Origin: Flectonema sp. DT1601
Taxonomy: Eukaryota > Euglenozoa > Diplonemea > Diplonemida > Diplonemidae
NCBI GenBank assembly: GCA_964019425.1
Contig: OZ025823.1
Coordinates: 310,001 to 374,000 of the forward strand
Direction of reading: 5' to 3'
DNA length: 64,000 bases
Shown here: positions 1 through 10,336 of the stretch, piece by piece
How the letters are laid out: each line of letters begins with the position of its first letter
Numbering within the stretch: position 1 is the first letter of the stretch
Translations under genes and position numbers: made by a program
Notes under the pieces: generated by a model
Database searches by the model: none
What the model saw: the letters and a program-made list of their open reading frames with translations, nothing else
What the model was told of the DNA's origin: nothing

Positions 1-666
1 TGTGTTGGGATCGTAGTCTTTGGCCAGGCGTTGACGTTTTATGTGTTGAATGATTTTATGTTCACCCTCACCTGGTTCGTTAGAACCAGAAATTATTACC
101 TTCAGGTTCTTCCAGTTCTTGTGGGTGTTTATTCTGGTTGAGGTGTAGAATTTCAAGTGTTCAGCTACCTTGTCCATAAATTGTGTTCCAGGAGTAATAA
201 CATTACTGTCCCATATTTGAGATTCTTCTGGTGCTGTAAGGTTTACTTCTTTCCAATCTTCTCTAACAGCTTTTGCGACTTCCTTTTCTCTCACTCGTAG
301 TTGAGCTGATCTGAATCTTCTTGTTCTTTGTTGATTCATTTTTGCTCTTGGTGCAGTTCCATCAATCGCTAACATTAATAATTTAGTTGGTTCCAAAAGA
401 TCAACGATCTCGTCAACCTTCTTGCAAATCCTTCCCATCATCTCCGCCTCACTTTGAGGAGCGTTCTTATCTGGGTGACAACAGGGATGTATTATTCCAT
501 TAAGGTCTAAATACAAACAATCCATTTGAGTCCTCGATAACTTCAGAGTTTCATCATCTCCATCTTTTTTTTCAAAATCACTAACTTTACTCTTTGGATG
601 CCTTGCTGACACTAACGCAGCTGCGCAGTGCTGAACCAGCCATCCAAAGAAACCAGGCACACCCAT
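1..666 (-). CDS. 5'-3' exoribonuclease, XRN2/Rat1-like (N-terminal part, runs off the window)
   Basis: The frame is open from the ATG at 666 to base 1 (222 codons) and continues beyond the window. It begins MGVPGFFGWL, the hallmark XRN start. LYLDLNGIIHPC (Asp54), AIDGTAPRAKMNQQ (Asp102) and EPGEGEHKI (Glu200, Glu202) carry the conserved acidic residues that bind catalytic metal ions in XRN enzymes, and WDSNVITPGT is also family-typical. The wording NGIIHPC, WDSN and YDPNT is nearer the nuclear XRN2/Rat1 type than XRN1; that sub-assignment is my judgement. The family degrades 5'-monophosphate RNA and, in the nucleus, acts in rRNA processing and transcription termination. The usual FFRW is FFGW here. 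A CACAG lies 20 bases upstream of the ATG and could be a splice acceptor. No intron is seen in the visible part. Confidence 0.93.
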   Translation of the reverse strand, partial: MGVPGFFGWLVQHCAAALVSARHPKSKVSDFEKKDGDDETLKLSRTQMDCLYLDLNGIIHPCCHPDKNAPQSEAEMMGRICKKVDEIVDLLEPTKLLMLAIDGTAPRAKMNQQRTRRFRSAQLRVREKEVAKAVREDWKEVNLTAPEESQIWDSNVITPGTQFMDKVAEHLKFYTSTRINTHKNWKNLKVIISGSNEPGEGEHKIIQHIKRQRLAKDYDPNT

Positions 667-1718
667 TGTTCTGATGCTTTCTGTGAAGAATTTATGAATA
701 ATTAACTTGATATGTAACTTATGATTGAGACTTTAACATGTCATTTGAATAATAAAACTAATAAAGAAAAACATCATAATCACAGAAACTTATTTGGGGG
801 GGGAAGTGTGAAAAAAAAAAAAAAAAAAAGGAATATGAGCATCACGTAAAAGAATTATTTTTCGTTATATGAAAAAGGAGATCCGAAAAGATCGTATTGG
901 GGGAAACCATGATAAGGCAAAATTCAAACTGTTGTAAAACGATGGAACGGCTTGGCCATGTTACAGACTGGTTTTAATACGCACGCTGAAGCATTCTTCT
1001 TCATAATCTGGTGATCTCTTGTTTTCAGAGGGCAACAACAGGAATGTGATGGAATGCTAATATGAGGTGATTAATTCTGCCTTTGATAGTCACATGATTT
1101 GGCAAATGTCCATATTATACTATAACAGTTCGATAAGAAGGGATGAGAAGGGAAAACGACTAAAAATTGTGACAAATAGAGTACCAACAGCAGCTTTTTA
1201 AAAATACGTCGTCGTTCACTTTCTTTTCCTGCTTTCGACGCGGTACTTCCGGTTAAAGCAAAGCACACGATAACCTACTGTCGTAATAGGCATGCTGTGG
1301 AGTTAGAAAATAAACGCTGAGGGGGAATACGCAGTACTTGAGGCAGCAACTGTACTGAAGGAAAGGGGGAATAAGGGAAGCATAGCGAGCAAAAAAAAGG
1401 AAAGAAAAAGAAAACACCAATGAGAAGTGTTTCCCAGTGACCGCATCCAATCCGCAAGCAGGTTACAAACCTCCAGTGGTGAGCGATCACTTCAAAAAAA
1501 AAGTCAGAAAATACGAATGCCAGTTTATGAGTTTCTCTCCTCTACATTCACTGCAACGCACGATTATCCCGAAATGCTTAGGGGATGTTTTCCCTCATTT
1601 ACCTTTTCAAAAAAACGTATTATTCTTCTAACTTCACCTACAAGAACAATATCTCTGATACGTAATCTAAAGCTTTCAAAAAAAAAAAAAAAAAAAAAAA
1701 AAGAATGGGGGGGAGGTT

Positions 1719-1762
1719 GAATGCTTGAATACATTTATGAAGAAATAAATGTATCTGTATTG
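1719..1762. repeat. dispersed ~43-bp repeat, copy 1
   Basis: This stretch resembles 29040-29081: GAATG, TTGAATA, then TTTATGAAGAAATAAA and TCTGTATTG in the same order. In this copy the centre forms an 8-bp hairpin, ACATTTAT and ATAAATGT around a GAAGAA loop. A looser relative occurs near 54923-54953. All three sit in intergenic DNA beside a G run. Confidence 0.5.
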
Positions 1763-1805
1763 TACCAGTGTCAACTAAAATTTAAAAATGTTTTAGTTAC
1801 GATAC

Positions 1806-1838
<33 letters not shown>

Positions 1839-3300
1839 AGGGAATTTGGATATAAATAAATAAAGGTTTAACACGCAACAAATTGGGCATGAATCACGGC
1901 TGAGTTCTTTCCGCACAAAATCACATGCTTCAAAATAAATTACCAGAGAAAATAAATATACTGTAAGCTCCTGCAGGTCGGGGGGTAATTTGATACTGCA
2001 TTTTAAAGCTGGAGGAAGGGAATGGTGCTAAACTATGCTGCTCGCCCTCTATAGCGTCACAGCCCTTTGATAACTATCAACCAGACTTAGCAACTTACTG
2101 GATTTCGTCTCTTTGGGTTGCCACTCAATTTTGAGTCAAAACAAAAAAATAAAAAAGAATAATCCTTACCCCCTAACTTTATAACAAAACATAACTTCTA
2201 TTTAATTTAATTTAATTTATTTTTATTTTTTTTTTCCCTCTTTTTTTTTTTAAATTTTTTTTCTCATGAATTCTCATATACGCATTTGTATCTTTTTTAT
2301 AGTTTTCTTTGCCAGATCTATAAATACCCTGTAGTCGTCAAGAACAGATATTCATCTCCATAATGACAATTATAACAAGATCAAGGTGATACCAATATTA
2401 TGAATAAATCAAGTTACTCGGTATCCGTAATTTTAAAAAATGCCACAACCTGCTTGCATATTTTGAAGAAGACACTTTTTTTTTTTTTTTTCAAACAGAA
2501 TTCGTCTCAGCAAAAGAAATAGGAGAATTTGAAAAAAAAAAAAAAAAAGTGAAAAATACCGATTTTAAAAACCACACTCGCGCGCGTTGGACAACTGAAA
2601 AAAAAAAAAAAAAAACTTATTCGAATAGCCAGAACCTTTCAAAAATAAAATTAAAAATTAAAATCCTATTTTTATGACTTGTTTTTTTTGTTCCACTCTC
2701 TTTTAAAGGAACTGACGTGTCAATTTTTTTTTTTTTTTTTCTTTCCCCCCTCTAAGTTACCGTCTAACATTAGTGTACATTGCTAAAAAAAAAAAAATGA
2801 TAACAACTATTTGACTAGTCGTGTAGGAAGGTTTCTACATTATAATTAATGCTGTGAACAGGTTTGAAACTACAATGTTAAAGGGAGGGGGTTAACTGTT
2901 CGAGTTTGTACGTAAAATACAAATGTATCTGAGATACAGTGACTAAAGGTAATGTTAGTGTAGGTATACACTCTGCGATTGACGTAATTACTTTACATTA
3001 TAATAAATGTTTCTAACTTAGCTTGAAAAAAATATGTTAGCAAAAAATTGCTACTACGTAGCACACTACTAGCGGAGCACTCACCTTAAATAAATTATGG
3101 TAGCGTTATCCAGAATTCATGCCTAAAGTTAGATCAGAGAAGTTCCATTGTAACTCCGGAATACCCGTGTATTGGTTTGTAGTCAGATTGATCTTTTTAT
3201 GGTCACTATTGTGATTAGAACTAAAGGTGTTTAATGATCAAGTTTCTGTCTCAAAATAGAAGGAGATGTAAAGAATTATTAATAACAAGAGCTAACATTT

Positions 3301-3420
3301 GGATGTATTGTATCCATAGTTGACTAATCAGTAACTGGATACACATCCTAGGCGCGTTGCGCCGGGCACAAATCTGCTTGCGTTATTTGCTCACAAACGG
3401 GTTGTCGCAAAGCTTCAACC
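3301..3420. other. cluster of stem-loops, candidate structured RNA
   Basis: 3301-3348 folds on itself. GGATGT...GTATCCA (with a 3-nt bulge) pairs with TGGATACACATCC, and the intervening GTTGACT/AGTAAC can extend the stem to a four-base loop. Directly after it comes a second hairpin, GGCGC-GTT-GCGCC at 3351-3363, and then GCTTGCG can pair with CGCAAAGC around 3374-3413. I do not recognise an RNA family. The strand is unknown, and it could be a UTR element of a minus-strand transcript or a separate ncRNA. Confidence 0.4.
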
Positions 3421-3935
3421 TGGGAAGGGAGGAGGTAATAGGCTTGGAAATGGTAGAATACAGCAATGACCTTTAAAAAATACTGATAAAAATAAAGCAA
3501 TAAGGTTAAAACTGAGTTTGGCAGAAAATTTCGCCAAAAAAAAGCAGCGGAGACGGGGGAAAATAAAAAAAAAACAAAAAAGAAAAATTCATGACCAAAA
3601 ACACATAATAATGCTTTGCTCGAAAAAAAAAAAAAAAAGTATTTCGACACCACCTCAAGTTCGTAATACATTTATTTATCATACATCGATAATGTTGCCC
3701 CAGTCGAATCGCTTTAGAAACGCAACTCAAGCAAAGCAAAAAAAAAAAAAAAAAAAAACAGGGGGGTAAAAAAAATCGTGCTTATTTTTATATTCTAATA
3801 ATTTAATTGTCATTTATTATTTATTATTTATAAAGCCATCGGGGGTGGTTAGATCCCTGCAGCCAAATAGATACAGAAGCAAAAAAAAAGTGAATCTACT
3901 TTGTGGTTAGAATTTCACGCACAACACTCATTTAT

Positions 3936-6900
3936 CTAACCGGTCTTGTCAAGTGAGTGAGCCAATCCAAAGTCATGGCCAGCCCAGTTTGCAGAGCGTT
4001 GCATTGATGTTCGGTAACATTTCATACTGTGAGCGTGTGCTAAGTTATGTCTTGAATTGAATATTTCTATGAGAGAAAACGGAAGCGCGTCCATTATCAC
4101 GGTTTCGAACCAACTCGGATTAATAATTAAATTTCCAAAATCATCAACTCGAATCCGTATACAGCAATGATCATAACGAGGTGTAATCGTTCCAAATAAA
4201 TTACACTTAAAAGGATGTCCAGGAATTTGATCAGACGGGTGAGTTATTCGATACGAATCCGGTACCAGTTTCTCATACATTCTACAAAAGGCGGCATTCG
4301 CCATACGTGGCGTTCCAAAATTATAATTACTAACCCAGATGTCTGGGTGATCCCTTTTAAATGTGTAAGCGGCTAATATTGATACAGCACCTCCTAAAGA
4401 GTGACCTGTACAGACTATTCTTATTCTTTTGTTTGCTTGTTTCGCAATACCAATCTCATGAGAAACAGCTTTTCGAGCTGAATTCTTAAACGTTTTCCAA
4501 ATTTCCAGAAATCCTCCGTGGATTTCAGGTGGTTGATCAAAACAGCCAATCCATTCCTCTTTGTAGTCTCTCATCATCGGTTTGAATACACGACGTCTGA
4601 TGTTCAAATCAGAGCGAACGTTCGTTGAATTCCGAGTCCCCCTAAAACAAATACAGATCGTATGATATTCATTTCCAACACCTTTCTTCTTCTTCTTTGA
4701 ACCTCGAGAACTTGCTTTCGGAGTTGGAACATGACATGGTCTTGAATAAGCAAATGGAGTATCTTCAAAATCGGTGCAAGTCATTCTTTTTGTGATTACC
4801 ATCATTCTGTTTTGATCTTTATCAACAATACTTTTTAAAGACCATCCATACTGATCAGGAGTCATGTACGATCGGGAGATGTTACCAGCAAGGTAGGTAT
4901 CAACATCGACATCTTTTTTATTAGGAAATCCAAACCAAGTACTCGTAAGCAGAGCATTCGGATTAAAATTAAACGGATTTCCAGTTGGAGCTTCCTCATC
5001 AGTCGAATCGTCATCCTCTCCGTTGCTATGGTTTCGATCTGTAGGAACTGTAGGTACATCTTCATCTGAACAAGAACCGACTGACATCATTTCCTGTCCT
5101 CCTTCAGGAATATATAATTGTGGTCGAGGCCTTGCAGATGTTTGATAAAGTGTTTCTCTAAAGTCATAAATAGACATCGACCGTGGAACTCCTCCCGATT
5201 TTGGCGACCTATTAGGCGCCGTTGTAGGTGATGACGGCTTCGCCTTTGATTTACTAGTATCACAATTATAAGATTTAACTAACGTTCTTGGTACTACTGC
5301 TGCTGCAGCCATAACGCAGCATCCAGGTAGACGATTGCTAGAGCTAAGTTTAATTTCTGAAGTTTTAAGTAGAAATCGTAGTGGTGGATTTAAGTAGACT
5401 TCCTGACATACGATTGCCATATCACAAGCAAGTTGAAGACAGAACATGTGTTGCATTGATTCATCTATTCTTCGTTTTGATTCTCCTTCATTAAATCTGA
5501 TGTTAGAATCATCGAGAGAACTATCAGCTTCGTCAACTGCTGTGGTACCAGACATCGCATCAAGGGATATGTTAAAGTTATTGTCATCAACTAACCCAAA
5601 AGGTAAACAAACACTCTTACTTGATGCTTCACTATGAGTTGGACTCTGCAATTGCTTAACAGCTCTCGCAGCTATAACAATAGCCGCAGTCACTGCAGCA
5701 GTTTCAATCGTAAAACTACTCTGTTGCATAATCCATTCCAACTCTTCCGCATACGACATAAAATAATAAGTCGTTCCATGACGGTTCAATACATTAAGCA
5801 TCTGAGGTGACCATCTTTTCATCAACCAGATCTGCCTTGATGATGGCAATGGTACTTCAGACTTCGTATTTATTGGAAGCATCGCCAAACTCTGTACCAT
5901 AAAATATATAAAAGTTAATATCGTAAGTCCTATCCACTTGTGAGGAGTACTTTGCTCTTTAGTAGTTAAATAGTAGGTAGTGTCGCTAACAATATTTTCC
6001 AAGTAAAATTCTAAAATGCAACTAGTGATTAAGATTACATAAAATGGTATCGCGACGCACTGAACAAACCGAATCAATAATTGTTTTCTACGAGCCGGAG
6101 TGTACGGAGTAGTTGATAGAACTTGCCTCGCTCTGATAGTCCCGACTATAATAAAAAAACTTCCAACAATAATCATAAAAAAAGCAGCTTTATGTTGCCA
6201 ACTACTTGATCCAAGTGATTGCGTGAGACCATCAGTATCTCCATAATGAAACCCATCCTCGCTCCTTCCGTAAACTTGAAAGATAAACAATAATATCATC
6301 ACTAGGTGAGACACCAACGCCAATTTCGAATAGCGCTTCATTCCCAGATCTATTTTTTGAAATAAATCTCTTTTCGGATGATTAACTTGCGAAGAATGTA
6401 CCATGACCACGATCGTACACATAATACAATAAAATACATAATACGCACATTCAACCTCAGTCACCCAACCAAACCTTGCTACTGCGCTTGACAAGTTTCG
6501 TTCGGTTAAAACCAAAGCATAAAATGGATTTAGATGAAGAATAAGAAATATTAAACCATACAGAGTCCATACCTGCTCTACAAAGAGACCAGACCAGCCT
6601 CCCGGAGAACACCGAATTCTGTATATGTAGTAGATGGTAACGATCATTGTTACAAGTATCATGCAGTACCGAATTGCTAATTCAATCATCGTGAATGTTG
6701 GTTTTAATTTATAAGTTGATACGACAATGTCTTCATAAGAGATTTCCCAGAGAGGATTCATTTCAATGATAATTGTGATTGAGACTTCTTCTTCATGATC
6801 ACCAAGAAGAGTCGTATCGTACTGAATAAGTAGAGGGAGGTTTTCACAGTATAGTTCACCCGCATTGCAATTTAATCGAGCTTCAGAAGGTGTTTCTATT

Positions 6901-8219
6901 ACGGTATTCTCGTATCGTTGATATGCTTTAATCTTTACTAAATTAAGATCTGAATTATTAATAAGAGTTGCGTGGTTAGCTAATCGTGTAGTCTGCCATC
7001 CCCAACTGGAAACATCATTTTTAGCAACATCTACATCGAATAGCTGACCAGCTCTTGCTGAAGTTGTTAACGAAGCTTTATAAGCATCATTTCTAACTTC
7101 TGCTACAACTACTAAATATCTGTTCCATAATGAAACTGGGACGTTGCCAATGAATTTCATTTGCAATCCTCCACTCTGTGCTACGGTTGGATCGTAATCA
7201 TGTTTTCCACAGATTTTGTTATCACCTCGACCACCCCAATCCATATACAAAGATTTAGATTCCTGAACACCCAGAGACCTGTGCATTCCAACAGGTGGAA
7301 GCTCATTTCCCCAAATAACTTGAAACCAGCTCAACTTCCAAGGCACATAAATACACGGAGTGTATTGTTCAAAATTTGAATACTCACCACTAGTCATGTT
7401 ATGAAATTCAATATAAGGCACAAGTTCGGTATCTGTACTTTCCTCATTCGGCATTAATATCTCACCTCCAGTGGGTGTGAGTACAAAGTTATTCAAGGCA
7501 CACTGCTTTCCAACAGGAACCATTGAAAATGAAACATCACAAAAACCTTTAATATAACACTCATTTGAAGCCATAAAATAAACCGATCCGTATCGAGAAG
7601 GATCAGAGCTGGTGGCGAGGAAGAATTTATTGTCAGCAATTTCACAGTCAATTAGTGAGGCAACTTCGTTTTCATCAAATCCGCATTCATTTCCGCACAA
7701 GTTAGCGCATTCCCAGGTATCGTTTGTAAGGTAAAGGATTGCCGCGCTCGTGAATATAACAGTCCCGACAACCAGAAGTAAAAATAAAAATTTTATCATA
7801 AATTTCTTACCAACTTCAATACCAGTCTTAGGATCCTGTCCCAATTTATATTCCTGTGGGATCATCGGATCGAATAGCATTTTACCTTCCACTGTAGTCT
7901 TTAAAGTTGCAAGAAGCTCACTTTTATGAGCTAATAGACAAGCGTTACTGTCTTCTGGTGTACTGGGTGTTATTCCAGGTGACGTTGGTGATTGTAATGG
8001 AGGCGGCTTCTTCTTGATTTGAAGATCTCGTCCGAAAGACCCCCTGCTGCTACCTGCTCCAGATTCTCTAAAAACATCTGAACTACCAGAAATACTTTTC
8101 CTACTTATTGCTGGAAAACTACTCCTCGTAGTTGTTAAGAATGGTGTCACTTGCCGTAACGATTCCTCTTTCGCTGGTGGGTTAGGAGACCCGCCATCAG
8201 AGGGGGGTGGGTCCTTCAT
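3936..8219 (-). CDS. 8-TM receptor-like membrane protein fused to a class 3 (diacylglycerol-lipase-type) lipase
   Basis: The protein has 1427 aa from the ATG at 8219; the open frame upstream has no ATG. Residues 1-140 are cytosolic-looking and Ser/Pro-rich. One TM segment (141-164) is followed by a Cys-containing luminal domain of about 340 residues, then seven TM segments (about 512-535, 550-572, 588-608, 632-650, 678-695, 714-737, 762-782). That is the topology of Wntless/GOST-type 7-TM proteins; the match is in layout and not proven by sequence. After a low-complexity linker comes a class 3 lipase domain (about 1180-1400): FRGT oxyanion region, TGHSLGG with nucleophile Ser1274, SDQIP with probable Asp1330, and HSMKCY with probable His1397. 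It is expected to hydrolyse acyl esters of membrane lipids on the cytosolic side. Metazoan DAG lipases have only four TM segments before the lipase domain. Confidence 0.85.
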   Translation of the reverse strand: MKDPPPSDGGSPNPPAKEESLRQVTPFLTTTRSSFPAISRKSISGSSDVFRESGAGSSRGSFGRDLQIKKKPPPLQSPTSPGITPSTPEDSNACLLAHKSELLATLKTTVEGKMLFDPMIPQEYKLGQDPKTGIEVGKKFMIKFLFLLLVVGTVIFTSAAILYLTNDTWECANLCGNECGFDENEVASLIDCEIADNKFFLATSSDPSRYGSVYFMASNECYIKGFCDVSFSMVPVGKQCALNNFVLTPTGGEILMPNEESTDTELVPYIEFHNMTSGEYSNFEQYTPCIYVPWKLSWFQVIWGNELPPVGMHRSLGVQESKSLYMDWGGRGDNKICGKHDYDPTVAQSGGLQMKFIGNVPVSLWNRYLVVVAEVRNDAYKASLTTSARAGQLFDVDVAKNDVSSWGWQTTRLANHATLINNSDLNLVKIKAYQRYENTVIETPSEARLNCNAGELYCENLPLLIQYDTTLLGDHEEEVSITIIIEMNPLWEISYEDIVVSTYKLKPTFTMIELAIRYCMILVTMIVTIYYIYRIRCSPGGWSGLFVEQVWTLYGLIFLILHLNPFYALVLTERNLSSAVARFGWVTEVECAYYVFYCIMCTIVVMVHSSQVNHPKRDLFQKIDLGMKRYSKLALVSHLVMILLFIFQVYGRSEDGFHYGDTDGLTQSLGSSSWQHKAAFFMIIVGSFFIIVGTIRARQVLSTTPYTPARRKQLLIRFVQCVAIPFYVILITSCILEFYLENIVSDTTYYLTTKEQSTPHKWIGLTILTFIYFMVQSLAMLPINTKSEVPLPSSRQIWLMKRWSPQMLNVLNRHGTTYYFMSYAEELEWIMQQSSFTIETAAVTAAIVIAARAVKQLQSPTHSEASSKSVCLPFGLVDDNNFNISLDAMSGTTAVDEADSSLDDSNIRFNEGESKRRIDESMQHMFCLQLACDMAIVCQEVYLNPPLRFLLKTSEIKLSSSNRLPGCCVMAAAAVVPRTLVKSYNCDTSKSKAKPSSPTTAPNRSPKSGGVPRSMSIYDFRETLYQTSARPRPQLYIPEGGQEMMSVGSCSDEDVPTVPTDRNHSNGEDDDSTDEEAPTGNPFNFNPNALLTSTWFGFPNKKDVDVDTYLAGNISRSYMTPDQYGWSLKSIVDKDQNRMMVITKRMTCTDFEDTPFAYSRPCHVPTPKASSRGSKKKKKGVGNEYHTICICFRGTRNSTNVRSDLNIRRRVFKPMMRDYKEEWIGCFDQPPEIHGGFLEIWKTFKNSARKAVSHEIGIAKQANKRIRIVCTGHSLGGAVSILAAYTFKRDHPDIWVSNYNFGTPRMANAAFCRMYEKLVPDSYRITHPSDQIPGHPFKCNLFGTITPRYDHCCIRIRVDDFGNLIINPSWFETVIMDALPFSLIEIFNSRHNLAHAHSMKCYRTSMQRSANWAGHDFGLAHSLDKTG

Positions 8220-8476
8220 ATGGACACCCCTGGTGACTGTGAGGGAAATATTATTATTAAATAGTTGGAAACAAGCAATAACATTCGTCACTTTTATGTG
8301 AAATCTTCTCTACTAACATACAACACCTGCAGAAATAAAACAGTAACGCACTTTTAGTAAACGCACATATAAAAATAAAAAAGCAACAACAATATTAACG
8401 GTCACCAGAAGGAAGTCCGTGGACTGTGTGTGTGTAACTTTTGTTGTATTTCAAACGAATTAATAAAAAGTTTAAG

Positions 8477-8935
8477 TTATGAAATTGAACACCCGCATTG
8501 CTTGGCGATCATCTTTTTATTTTCTTCTTCAAGTTTTGTAACTCTTTCTTTAAGTTCTCTAACTTCAGCAGAAGAAGAAGAAGAGGAAGAAGATCGATAG
8601 TTTTGTTCAGGTTCGTAGGCGCGGCTTCGGCGGGTGCGGGTTTGCGCTGGGCTTGCAGCTTTGTAACGGGTTCCGCTTTTCACTGTCATCGCGCTTTGCA
8701 GAACTCGCAACTTGTTTCTCAAAGTAACAGCTTCATCATCAGACTCAAGCAATCGGGTGGTTTGACGCTCTCTTTGATTACTTTGATGTCTTCCACTTAC
8801 CCTTGTGCTATTCCTTTCTACGTCTTGTAACGCCTGTTCACTCTTCCTCATCTCCTCTTCTTGTAATAGAAGCTCCCTCTCTAGGGATTGCTCTTCAATT
8901 CGTCTCCGCCTTCTCCCACCCGAAACCTGCGACAT
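8477..8935 (-). CDS. small basic coiled-coil protein with C-terminal CaaX box
   Basis: The protein has 152 aa from the ATG at 8935; an apparent 5-residue extension starts with TTG and is discounted. The N-terminus is Arg-rich (GGRRRRRIEEQ) and runs into a charged helix. A Ser run leads to a short C-terminal heptad segment (VRELKERVTKLEEENKKMIAK), and the protein ends CGCSIS. CSIS fits a CaaX box with terminal Ser, which in other eukaryotes favours farnesylation; the neighbouring Cys could be acylated. I infer a membrane-tethered scaffold. I recognise no family. It lies 257 bp downstream of the lipase ATG and 110 bp before the next stop codon, within a compact run of genes. Confidence 0.7.
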   Translation of the reverse strand: MSQVSGGRRRRRIEEQSLERELLLQEEEMRKSEQALQDVERNSTRVSGRHQSNQRERQTTRLLESDDEAVTLRNKLRVLQSAMTVKSGTRYKAASPAQTRTRRSRAYEPEQNYRSSSSSSSSAEVRELKERVTKLEEENKKMIAKQCGCSIS

Positions 8936-9044
8936 TTTAAACCTGTACAAACTAAAATATTAAAACAGATTCACTCAAAATATTATAATAATTATTCTCT
9001 TATTAGGAAAATTACAATACAAATAGTAAAACACGTTGTGAGAC

Positions 9045-10259
9045 TTAAAGAGTAGCATCACGGGGTACGTGTGGTAACAGACCACTATTAATCTCCATAA
9101 CAGCATGACGCTGGGCCGTTTGAAGACGTTGAGCTGCAGGAGCGAGGGGGTGCATTGGAAGAATCATCGGAGCTGGTGGATTTGGAGACGGTTGTGAAAC
9201 TCTGCTGGGTTTGCAAGACGACGGAGGTTCTTTTTGAATTGATTCAACGTTTTGAAGAAACTTCCATTTTGACATTTCTGCCCTGTCTCCGAAATCAGCA
9301 ACAGGACTACCTGCAGACAACAACGTATCTTTCATAGATGGCGAGGTTATCGGTCGTGATATTGATAATTCATCTGGTAGTGCTTGTGCTCTTGTTGCAG
9401 CCTGCCAGTACTCGAAATCACCCAACGTTCTATCATACGGAAGCTGCATATCATTTGAGATATCACCAACTGATTGTTCATAACTACCAACTGGTTCTTC
9501 TAATATTGTAGCTGCTGCATCAATACGACTCTGTTTTGAGACAATTCTCTTCTGTCGCTGACCAATATGTGGTGACAGAGAACGTTGTCGTACTAGTTCG
9601 TCTCGGAGTTGTGCAGAAAGAATATTCGTCTCAGCTTGAAGTGATTTAATTTGACGTCTGCTTATCAATTGTGAGCAGTCTTCCGCAGCGTCAACAATGT
9701 TACTTTTACGAACACGAATTTGTGCAATGACTGGATCTTGATGAAACCATCGCCTCTGATATGTTCCAGTTGCTTCATTAGCGTATGTTCCGTCAGGGAG
9801 TCTTACTAACTGTTTACCTCCTTTGTAAGCAGAGTCCATTGACTGTCGGCGATTCCTTTCAGCGTTGTCTGTATATAATCGAGGTGATCCTGGAGGTGGT
9901 TTATTAGCGGACACCTTTCGTTGATGGGCACATGCTCGTTCGTGTCTTTCGATCCACTTTGTTGCTACTTGTGCAGATTCGTTGTAGCTGTCGTGGAGGA
10001 GTCCCATAACTCTCTGCTTTCTTTTTAAATAAAGTTTTTGTATATCGGGTGATAAAGCTGGATTTGGATCTCCTTCCCACATGTTACTACACTTTTTTAA
10101 TGTAAGCAACTCTCTCTCTCTCTCAGCCATTTTTTGAGGAAAGTTTTGCATTACTTCAATCAACTCATTTTCGAGTTGGGTTTCTTCTTTATAATAAGCA
10201 CGACAGACTTCACATGTTGATGATGGAGAGACTGGAGCTCTCCTTCGAGGAGCTCTCAT
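9045..10259 (-). CDS. conserved-looking protein of unknown function (404 aa)
   Basis: The start is the ATG at 10259 (MRAPRRRAP). A longer frame to 10355 would run into the cyclin gene and add a hydrophobic stretch that looks like translated UTR, and it has no ATG. An early CEVCRAYY motif offers two cysteines but no partner pair. The middle is basic and helical, with PDGTYANEATGTYQRRWFHQDP as its most distinctive, possibly folded segment, and a weak coiled coil follows (about residues 200-250). The C-terminus is Pro/Ser-rich. No TM or signal peptide. I do not recognise a family. It lies 77 bp downstream of the cyclin stop. Confidence 0.72.
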   Translation of the reverse strand: MRAPRRRAPVSPSSTCEVCRAYYKEETQLENELIEVMQNFPQKMAERERELLTLKKCSNMWEGDPNPALSPDIQKLYLKRKQRVMGLLHDSYNESAQVATKWIERHERACAHQRKVSANKPPPGSPRLYTDNAERNRRQSMDSAYKGGKQLVRLPDGTYANEATGTYQRRWFHQDPVIAQIRVRKSNIVDAAEDCSQLISRRQIKSLQAETNILSAQLRDELVRQRSLSPHIGQRQKRIVSKQSRIDAAATILEEPVGSYEQSVGDISNDMQLPYDRTLGDFEYWQAATRAQALPDELSISRPITSPSMKDTLLSAGSPVADFGDRAEMSKWKFLQNVESIQKEPPSSCKPSRVSQPSPNPPAPMILPMHPLAPAAQRLQTAQRHAVMEINSGLLPHVPRDATL

Positions 10260-10336
10260 CTTATAAAACTGTTTTAAGTGAAATAAATAATAATCATAAA
10301 ACACGACGACAACATCAACAACCAGCACAGATACAG

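Larger units (their letters stand above)
667..3935. other. 3.3 kb intergenic region, no gene seen
   Basis: I see no credible reading frame on either strand; the short frames are lysine- or phenylalanine-rich translations of homopolymers. The stretch holds A runs near 811, 1679, 1810, 2534, 2600, 3623 and 3739 and T runs near 2476 and 2728, several beside G runs. One copy of a dispersed repeat lies at 1719-1762. 2820-3450 is more complex sequence and includes the hairpins at 3301-3420 annotated separately. Confidence 0.7.

Noticed and set aside
3348-3769. Frames rich in Phe or Lys in spacers (for example 3348-3671 and 3518-3769)
   Set aside because: They are translations of A/T runs without ATG-based or domain support; many like them occur in all gaps.
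8220-8291. N-terminal extension of the lipase fusion
   Set aside because: The frame begins with GTG and contains no ATG before 8219; the same applies to extensions of the array genes, D (to 23838) and the surface protein (to 63808).
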